NCBI GenBank assembly: GCA_029948255.1
Contig: JALIZF010001869.1
Span: 186,001 to 250,000, forward strand
Length of the DNA stretch: 64,000 bases
Direction: 5' to 3'
DNA from: Telmatactis stephensoni
Lineage: Eukaryota; Cnidaria; Anthozoa; Actiniaria; Isophelliidae
In this document: positions 46,140-64,000 of the stretch, in pieces
Position numbering within the stretch: the stretch's first letter is position 1
How the letters are laid out: every line of letters starts with the position of its first letter
Program-made: the position numbers and the translations under genes
Notes under the pieces: generated by a model
What the model was told of the DNA's origin: nothing
Seen by the model: only the letters and a program-made list of their open reading frames with translations
Database searches by the model: none

Positions 46140-46379
46140 TTTTTGAAAAAGTGGTACAACAATCTGAATAGCGCGCGGAAAGGAGGGTTGGACAGGTTCT
46201 TCGGCTATATGACTTCACAGAAAGAGAAGAACAGCACCGATGACCTATATGAATGGCTGATTCGGAGGAACGCGATCCAGCAATGGCGGACAAGATTTCG
46301 CCGATATTTGCACAACTTCGAAAACAAGTACAGATTGAAAAGGGTGAAACATATAATCGCTAAAGCACTAAACGACTAA
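46140..46379 (+). CDS. Possible orphan terminal exon, unrecognised protein
   Basis: A very strong acceptor (long T-rich tract then TTTGTTTAG ending about 46139) is followed by an open frame of about 79 codons to TAA at 46377-46379. The peptide is basic and aromatic, with coding-like composition (LDRFFGYMTSQKEK, DDLYEWLIRRNAIQQWRTRF, YRLKRVKHIIAKALND). No family recognised; it could be a mobile-element fragment or the last exon of a plus-strand gene with upstream exons I could not find. Confidence 0.3.
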   Translation, partial: FLKKWYNNLNSARKGGLDRFFGYMTSQKEKNSTDDLYEWLIRRNAIQQWRTRFRRYLHNFENKYRLKRVKHIIAKALND

Positions 46380-46404
46380 CCGGCCCATATTCCGTCTCTA
46401 AAAC

Positions 46405-46453
46405 TTAAAACTTAAAAATTGATTGATTGATTGATTGATTGACTGATTGATTT
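46405..46453. repeat. (GATT)n repeat
   Basis: A short GATT run with one GACT variant, similar to that at 9105-9297. Confidence 0.8.
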
Positions 46454-46548
46454 GCGCTGAAAACAAGAATTAATAGTTTTTTCTCCCTCCCTCTCCCCCA
46501 AAAGTGAGCTGACCGTGACTGTGAGTAGGTTCAGATTAAGTTTAAGCC

Positions 46549-46776
46549 AGGTCACACGACGCAACTCCGCTTATAACTTTTTCTGCAACATTGAGCACAA
46601 CACAGTTGCACATTGTGTTCACCCTCGCAACAGTTGCGCGCAAAGATCGAGTTATGATTCTGCAACTTTTTCTGCAACGCATACATCCGTTGCACGTACC
46701 CAACATTACAGGTGCGGACACAGGCTGCGACTTTTGTGCACACTATACAGAAAGTTGCATCGTGTTGGATGATCTT
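46549..46776. repeat. MITE-like element rich in GCAACTTTTTCTGCAAC
   Basis: GGTCACACGACGCAACTCCG opens it and, inverted, CCAACACGATGCAACTTTCT closes it. The interior repeats GTTGCA and TTTTTCTGCAAC motifs in both orientations. Confidence 0.55.
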
Positions 46777-47194
46777 TAGCTATATGTTGAAACAATGCCA
46801 GCAATCAGCGGTCATTGTTAAAATTTGATACAACCCAGCTAGGTTAAGTCTTAACACGGTCTCAGAGAAAAAGGAGTACAGCAATAAGCCATATCGTCAT
46901 GTCAAAGTCGAAAATCGACCCCAAAAATTCTGTCACTGTTCAAGTGGAAATGCGCGGATAGTTTGTTTTGGCACCAATACTATTATGGTATACTGTGAGA
47001 TAGATGCGATAAAACATTTTTGCTAGTAATTTTATCATGTATTTATGGATTCTATATGTACATGCATGTTTTCACAAACGTCTAACAATCCATCTGCTTA
47101 CTTTTAGGGTTATTCTACTGAATTCTTAGAGTTGGTTTACTGATGTTAGATTTTGAAGTCACAATCTGAGATGGCGAACTGGCTGGATGGTACT

Positions 47195-49779
47195 CTATAC
47201 AGCAGGTTTTATCTTCATCTCAGTTCCCTTATTGGAGTAGTTATCGCCTTTCCAGTGATACCATATAAGACCTTGCCCAGTCGGCGACTTTCCGTGAAGG
47301 TATTGGCCATTAAGGTTGGAGTGATGACAACTGTTGTACCACCAGGCACCTTTGTATTCTACGGCGCAATTTTTATCGTTCTTGTCATTGTCTTGATCTT
47401 TGGTAGTAAAAGCCATTCCTCGATGGTAAGACAGCGAATCACCTGCAGTGCCTGAAACAGTATGTACACACACCTTTGTCAACTACAACCTGTGTGACGT
47501 ATCGAGCCGCAAACCCACGCGTCTTGTTATGGCTCTTGTATAAATTCATAATTTGTACTAATTAGTCAAACGAAGGTCTCCGGTGTACAAGGTCGAGGCA
47601 AGCTTGATATGAATTGTCACACACGCTTTATTTGATGTTATTTTTTGAAGCATTTTTTCATTGTACGTTGCAGTTCTTGTTTTAGTTCTGAAGCTTTCTG
47701 ATCAGATATCCGTTGGGGCCGTTTTTTGTTAAATCGTCTAAATGTTACTGGCAAACGTTAATTTCTCAAAGCGTACGTAATTGCGATCATAAATCCCAAA
47801 ATTGGATCTGTTTTTCCAAGGACTTACAACTAGTTTTTCTTTCTTAAAACGGCCAGTACCTTTAAATATATAGGTATATATATTTTGTTATTCGCAACGC
47901 CGATTTGGCTGTTCAAATTCCATTTAGATTTCAACCAGAAGATGCTTCTTAAATACGACATTACCAGTACTATATAAACTCGCCTTAACTCGCAGCGAGT
48001 TTGAGCGAGTTTAGGCGACTGAGTTAAGGCGAGTTAGGGTTAAACGGTCCTTAATTTCACAACCCTGTGAGTTCCTATGCGAGCTAAGGCGAGTCAAGGC
48101 GAGCTAAGCCTGCCAAAATCCTCTTTTGGTCAGTCCTTGGAATTCGGAATCTGGCCATTTGAATCTGTAAGACAGCTCTAGGAATCAGGAATCCTTCATC
48201 ATTCCAGATTCCCTTATATGTGGGGCGAGAGTTAGTGCGCGGCACATGTCGAAGAATAAGTGTTGTGCAAAGCTAAAAAGTAATTTCTGCCAGAAAGTCT
48301 AGTTTGTTTGTAGTCGGTTTTGGTACAATAAAAGTCGAATTAGAGTGTTTATCCAAAGTGAAAGTCATTGGATTCAAAATGAGGTTTAGGTCTCCCGGCA
48401 GTCATCATATGCCATATATATATATCCATTCTTTACATTAAGCTTGGAAGTTGCTAAATTAATTTTTAAAAATGCTGGATAACAACTTTTTACAGTTTTA
48501 AAAAGGCATTTTGTCCTGTAGATCAGTTTCAACTGGTAACATTAAAATAGAATTTGAGTATTAATGCAGAGCAAAACTTTTTGCACTTTTAGCCATTATT
48601 ACTCGATGTTGAAAAAAATCTCCTCTTGATGTTAGGGTCAAAACTTTCGGAATGAATAGCAAAAACGACAAGTTTTGAAGCTCCGGAACAGGTTTTAAAT
48701 GATGCATGCCTTTACCTGAATATGTTCCAAGGCTTAGTTTATACTTGCTTCGTTCACTGGACACAGCAAAGAAGTCATACTGAGCATAAGCTGTTTTGCC
48801 TGTAGTGTCTTGTAACTCGACACGAAGACCGTTGTGAGCTTGATGGCTCAGTCGGTAGATCTTCTCAAGTCCGAGCCACAACTCGCCTGTCAGGTCACCA
48901 AAACCGTGCTTGTAGTCATTCCAACCTCGGTAAAAGTCTTTAGAGCCATCTTTTCTTCTCTGGAAAACTGTCCATCCACCTCCTGTGGTTTTTTGGTCAC
49001 AATAGACCTGAGTTAAAGATAAAATCCGTTATGAAATTTAAAGTTATGCTCCAAATATGTGTTTATTGAAAAAATAAAAGGTATAAGATTACATGCATGC
49101 AGTACTGGCCTAATCATTTACAGAAAACGACAAATGAAAAGTCTTGCTCTTTAGTTTTATCTTTTCTGTTAGCCTACGAATACAGGATGAGTGAGAAATA
49201 TTAACTCGTCTCTCTCGGGCCCCATAGTCTACGACGGCCGATCATGTGAAGCCGTTGTGGTCGCAGTATTAGTTTCTTAATTAGAATTCAACAAGGCAGC
49301 CCATGAAACTATATCAATGTTATGTACCTTGAATGCACCTTTGCTGTCAGGATCCACAAAGTACACCCCAGATTGATTGCCACCGCATTTCAGTACTTCA
49401 GCACAGTTCTTTGGAACTATAAAATATCAAAAATTAATGCTCGTGAGTCGTAAATACACAGGATCAGTTAACTTTCAACAGCCGCGTAAGCATTCACCTC
49501 AAGAAATAAAGACATTTACTATAAAAAGACGTTTTTTTCCAATTACTATATACCTTTTTTACAGCCATGAGGAAGGGCGTGGCCGTCGGTTGAAGGGATT
49601 TCTTTCTTTATACACTGAGTAAGCACTGACTTCATCAACGCAATCAAAAGTTTAGAAGTATTTCCACAGTTGCAGTGACAAGTGTTAGTTAGTACATTAG
49701 TTACTCCTGGTTGTGATGCTTGGCATTGTTGGATTGCAAACAGGCTGATGACAATCAACACAAAGCCACAAGACTTCAT
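47195..49779 (-). CDS. Secreted fibrinogen-related (ficolin/tenascin-like) lectin
   Basis: Four exons on the minus strand, 49554-49779, 49328-49416, 48716-49007 and 47195-47451, join in phase to 864 nt, 287 aa. Residues 1-22 are a signal peptide ([19 protein letters not shown]). A short cysteine-rich segment (TCHCNCG, then TQC) may link chains. A single fibrinogen C-terminal domain fills about 77-285: CAEVLKCGG and [36 protein letters not shown], the calcium-site region [12 protein letters not shown], and the signature [13 protein letters not shown]. No collagen-like repeat is present, so it is not a classical ficolin. Such secreted proteins bind acetylated sugars and often act in innate immunity; the role here is inferred. 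Duplicated sequence lies just upstream. Confidence 0.9.
47985..48118. repeat. Degenerate GGCGAGT repeats in a lectin intron
   Basis: GGCGAGTT/GAGCGAGTTTAGGCGA motifs recur about ten times in both orientations (CTCGCCTTAACTCGC opposite GAGTTAAGGCGAGTTAGG), giving hairpin potential. Located in the last intron of the fibrinogen-domain gene. Confidence 0.5.
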
Positions 49780-49844
49780 TCTGCTTTTACTTTATGCGCT
49801 TTTCCCAGTAGCTTATAGTATGCGAGCTCAACAAAGCTAGTCGT

Positions 49845-50110
49845 CAAGACGAAAGTGGCGAACGCTGCATCCAGAGATTAGATTTAGTATACGCCCTTTT
49901 CTTAAACACGCCTATTTCTAACATATGTTTAACTTATATTCATTATATCAACCAATCGTATCCAACCACCGATAGCGCGTGCGTTAGGCTTTGACAATGA
50001 GCTATTGTTAAAGTAAAATGATTTATAAAGCTAATCAAATAGAGCAACGTCATTGAAAAACGACAGTTCCTGGTCCAACTGGATCAAAACTGATATTATA
50101 TTTATTATTT
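49845..50110. repeat. Duplicated 5'-flanking segment, proximal copy
   Basis: From ACGAAAGTGGCGAACGCTGC, through CCAGAGATTAGATTTA, ACCACCGATAG and TTTATAAAGCTAAT to CTGGATCAAAACTGA, this directly flanks the fibrinogen-domain gene start. It is repeated with about 20% change at 50195-50460. TTTATAAAGC near 50021 is in the same relative place in both. Confidence 0.65.
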
Positions 50111-50194
50111 TTATTATTCTAGATTTATTTCATCTAAAGACGATGCTTCTGATTGTGCATGTCAAGTGAATCGGTAACTTTTAGAAGAGTCGAG

Positions 50195-50460
50195 ATGAAA
50201 ATGGTGCACGCTGCCTCCAGAGATTAGATTAATATTGCGCACGAATCCGGTTACTCATACGTGTATTTCTGGTGTGTTCAGCTTACATTAACCAAGCGTA
50301 TCAAACCACCGATTATCGTACACTTTGACAATGATCTATTTTTCTGGTAATTTTATTTATAAAGCTAATGAAACAGAGGAGCGTTAGCGTCATTCATGTG
50401 AAAACTGGCAACAGTCCCTGGCCCTACTGGATCAAAACTGACATATTTATTATTTTCACA
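50195..50460. repeat. Duplicated 5'-flanking segment, distal copy
   Basis: Repeats 49845-50110 in the same orientation (AATGGTGCACGCTGCCTCC, CAGAGATTAGATTA, CTACTGGATCAAAACTGA). Immediately beyond, 50484-50710 shows fragments similar to the lectin intron at 47500-47670 (GCAAACCCACGCGTC, ATCGAGGCCAACTTGATATG, GAAGCATTTT). This suggests the remains of a second, largely deleted lectin gene copy. Confidence 0.55.
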
Positions 50461-50710
50461 CCTATTTCAACAAAGGTAGTAAAGGATCAAGGGCGCAAAC
50501 CCACGCGTCGTCTAGACCGAAAGGGAAAATTGATAAATCTAAGAATTTACTCGTTCTATGGCCTTGGTATCAATTTATAATTTGTCTGTAGCTTCGGTAT
50601 ACAAGATCGAGGCCAACTTGATATGAAATGAATTGTCATATACATTTTTGCTTGTTTTGTTTGTTTGTTTAATATTTGTTTTTTTTTTTTTTTTGAAGCA
50701 TTTTCCACCG

Positions 50711-51831
50711 AATCGCCGTGTTTTTTGTTTGTTTTTCGGTTCTTTGGTTATTTTACGCGGCATTTAAGTTATAAAACTAAAAAAGTTAAGAACACAAGCA
50801 CTAGCTTACATACATTTTTAATGAATTCGTGTAGACTAATAGATTTAGTACAAAGTATCCATTGGCAATGCTTACAATAAAATGTTCTTTGTTGTACCTT
50901 GAAAAGCTGATAAATACTGAGTAGCCATATTGCCTACAACTAGTCACAGCATACAGCTGAAAATTTCCATCCTTTTCAAAAAATACTTTAAACCCATTAC
51001 ATGAAATCAAGATCATTTTACTTTTTAATGTTGACATTTGTGCAGTATACAACACTGCGTCAGCACAACTTACTTATCATTGAACTTGTTTCTTCAATCA
51101 CTTGTACTTTTTTAATGAAGCAATCGACAAAAGCGTTACTCCGTATATACATATTTCGAAAAAGGTTGGTTTTGTTGCATATTGCATTCCAAGACCGAAC
51201 CATATTATGGTCAATGTGAAATTGGGCAACACGAGGCTGTAGCGATATTGACTCTCTGTTTCCTGTCAGGTCGAATGGCAGTAGACATTTCTAAAACGTC
51301 CATGTGTATTTTAAGTGTGAAAAATAAAATAAAAATCTACAATGCATTTCAGGCTTTGGATGCAGTATACAACACGCCAAGTGCAACATATTACTACGGA
51401 TAACCATTTTTGAAACAGTCGAAGCTTGGCAAATAAAAAGTACAAATAGATGAAGAAACAAGTATAATGATATGGTAAAACCAATCAACAGGAGATCTAA
51501 AGTTTAGATTAAGATTTGTTGCAAGACTTGATTGAAGGTATACGACACGTACTTCTTGAGCATACAAAACCTCTCTGCTAAGGCCTTGATCGTTTAATAA
51601 GTTTTTCACAGGTGACACCCATGATAAAATATCATTATAACCGACAATGCTATGTAAATGATTTCCCAATGAGCATAGTTGGGTGTCAGTGTCTGACTAC
51701 AGCTCATTCTGTTTGACTGTGAGAGACTACAGCACACACAGAACGTCAGGTTTACGATTACTGCACGATCCTCATGCTGGTAAGTAACGGAACAACCCGA
51801 GTGCGACTATGTGACAATCATATAGTCTATC
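50711..51831. other. Stretch between lectin duplication and DDX42 3' end
   Basis: No fibrinogen-domain exon or other gene was found on either strand. GTGCAGTATACAACAC recurs at about 51039 and 51364. It probably includes the DDX42 3' UTR at its right end. Confidence 0.35.
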
Positions 51832-62407
<10,576 letters not shown>

Positions 62408-62806
62408 CTTGTACAAATTATTCGGTCAACTTTAGAACTTCAAGAGAGATGCTTCAGAAAATTGAAAGAAGAGCAAACTCCAGAATCACGCATGAAGACC
62501 ACCATTTTGGAAAAATCTCAGTCCAGTCTTCTCGCTAGAGAATTATGACGAGCGGAAGCTAGTACTAGACAAATCCAAAATAACGTAAATGGATAAGCCC
62601 CAATAAAAATATTTGCAAAATTTTACATTTTTTGTTTTTGTTTTTTGTTTTACTTTTTTATTCAGAAATTTTTTTCTAATTAAGACCAAATTTTGGTCTT
62701 TTTGGATTACCTGTGGTATAACGTGGTCGAAAGATACTGGGAAAGGGCTCTTGTCAGCGGTTGTTGCTAAGGTAACAAAAAAGATCTCAAAGGCCATGAA
62801 AACAAA
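62408..62806. promoter_or_regulatory. Shared divergent promoter region, DDX42 and CFAP69-like
   Basis: Only 399 bp separate the two start codons, which face away from each other. No TATA box is placed for either gene, consistent with a bidirectional promoter for constitutively expressed genes. Both 5' UTRs must lie here. Inferred from arrangement only. Confidence 0.55.
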
Positions 62807-63785
62807 ATGGCGACTGCGACCGAAGTTAAACCAATTCCTGTCGTAAATAACGTAATTACTGATGAAGAACTGGTCCAAAATAGTGAAAAAGTAAGTATAC
62901 TAAATGTTCTACTACAAAAAGGAGTTATATTTTATGTACGTAACGTTTCTTTGTTTCTGTCTTTCAGCAAAACTCTCGTTTCGTTCCCGTTAGCGCGGCC
63001 AAGACACACAAACTTTTGTGCGACAAGCATTCAGTATGTTCAACTAATTATGCCTTTAAATTCAGTCAAGGACTGATTGTACAGTTATTATACTAACTTG
63101 AAGTGAAAGTGGGTGACTTTTCTTATATATTGCTGTTGACATAATTTGAATGCTAGGTTGGTCTTGTTGAACGTCATGTTCGTGCAATATACAGATTGAC
63201 AAATTACTACAACTGTGGTTTTGTATCCTTTTTTGTGGGATTTATATTCACGAATTATTGGGAAAATGCTCCATGCTTTCTGCAAAATAAAACAAAAATA
63301 TGCCTATAGTGTTTTGCTTTCAAAAACAACTACATTTAACAAGCTTGAATGCTTCCCCAGGCCTTCAGTCTTGTACTGTACATTTCTGTTGCTCTGTATC
63401 GGAGTTGTTTGGTAAAGGATGATTCCATGATCAAAATGAGTATCAGTGATCTTTAACTGCTTATTAGCATATGAAAGATGTGGAAATCATTACAGATATG
63501 CTTGTCATTTGTGCAGAGCGGCTAGCAATTAACCCACAATATGAAAAACCTTTATGCCAACTTATCAAAGTCTGTGGGTAGGTATAGTTGTACATGAAAT
63601 GAGGTTCAGTTATCATCATTGCAATTGCTATTATCATCATCACATTGTCATCACTTGAGCATTTTCAATAGCTTTCATTTAATCAACTATATATAATTCT
63701 TATTTTAGGTACCCATTTCTCAAAGAAAAGTCTTCAGATGAAGGAACTTATGCTGAGCCAATAGTTCATTTACTTACACAACTAG
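62807..63785 (+). CDS. CFAP69: CFAP69-like ciliary protein, 5' exons (partial)
   Basis: Exons 62807-62890, 62968-63033, 63157-63217, 63496-63577 and 63709-63785 join in phase with GT-AG introns, giving 123 codons plus a leftover base. The gene continues past the window edge. The start MATATEVKPIPVVNNVITDE follows AACAAAATGG. LCQLIKVCG then YPFLKEKSSDEGTYAEP closely recalls the N-terminal armadillo-like region of CFAP69, a cilia- and flagella-associated protein of sperm tails and olfactory cilia in vertebrates. The assignment rests on that short stretch and general layout, so it is probable rather than certain. It shares a divergent promoter with DDX42. Confidence 0.6.
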
Positions 63786-64000
63786 GTATTAAATTTGACT
63801 TTTTAAAGGTGTAGACATATGTGCACTGTATGGCCACCCCTACAAAGTTGTATGCAATGTCTCAGAAAATGTTGCAGAAGTACAACTTGATCCTTAATAG
63901 CCTGTGACTGTTGTGTGCAACATTGTATCTAGGTTCAAGGGTGGACAGATGGCAAATTCATGTGTCAATCTAGTTCTTACAATAATTTATAACATGCATT
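63786..64000 (+). other. Intron of the CFAP69-like gene at the window edge
   Basis: Begins with the donor GTATT at 63786. No further exon is seen before the window ends. Confidence 0.5.

Overview
This window is eukaryotic: the genes are split by spliced introns, the DNA is AT-rich, and it is full of short inverted-repeat elements, simple repeats and non-LTR retrotransposon sequence. Gene content (NRAMP-type metal transporter, DDX42-type helicase, a CFAP69-like ciliary gene, a secreted fibrinogen-domain lectin, tandem secreted ENDOD1-like nucleases, an intronless class A GPCR, a CR1/L2-type retrotransposon with PHD finger and 2A-like motif) suggests an invertebrate metazoan. An anthozoan cnidarian, probably a stony coral, fits best. 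That assignment is inference from gene style; no species marker was tested.

Layout. (1) 1-12.4 kb, plus strand: two tandem paralogs of a secreted DNA/RNA non-specific endonuclease. Copy 1 (382-2011, 5' part outside the window) has an in-frame stop. Copy 2 (coding 9399-12436) is intact at 329 aa, with a TATA promoter and a non-coding first exon about 2.5 kb upstream. Between them lie a small orphan exon and a frameshifted LINE remnant. (2) 12.4-19.4 kb: a gene desert of transposable elements, including a 2.1 kb inverted repeat with 907-bp arms carrying a nested TTAA-flanked element, a 507-bp element with 9-bp target duplication holding a helicase-like fragment, and several hairpin elements. 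(3) 19.4-20.4 kb, minus: a single-exon GPCR broken by a one-base frameshift. (4) 22.8-36.7 kb, minus: a complete NRAMP/SLC11-type gene, 23 coding exons, 544 aa, every splice junction in phase. (5) 36.7-47 kb: repeats plus an apparently full-length 3.6 kb non-LTR retrotransposon with an intact 1124-aa ORF, inserted in a 176-bp tandem repeat. (6) 47.2-49.8 kb, minus: a four-exon secreted fibrinogen-domain protein (287 aa). (7) 51.8-62.4 kb, minus: a 20-exon DDX42 gene with one non-canonical GC-AG intron and a one-base frameshift just before the DEAD box. (8) 62.8 kb to the end, plus: the 5' part of a CFAP69-like gene, divergent from DDX42 across about 400 bp.

The host genes do not form a pathway; they are ordinary neighbours. 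The ENDOD1-like nucleases and the fibrinogen-domain protein are both secreted and could serve digestion or innate defence, which is inference. Three coding lesions (stop in nuclease copy 1, single-base shifts in the GPCR and DDX42) may be real, but a draft-assembly error is a serious alternative, above all for DDX42.
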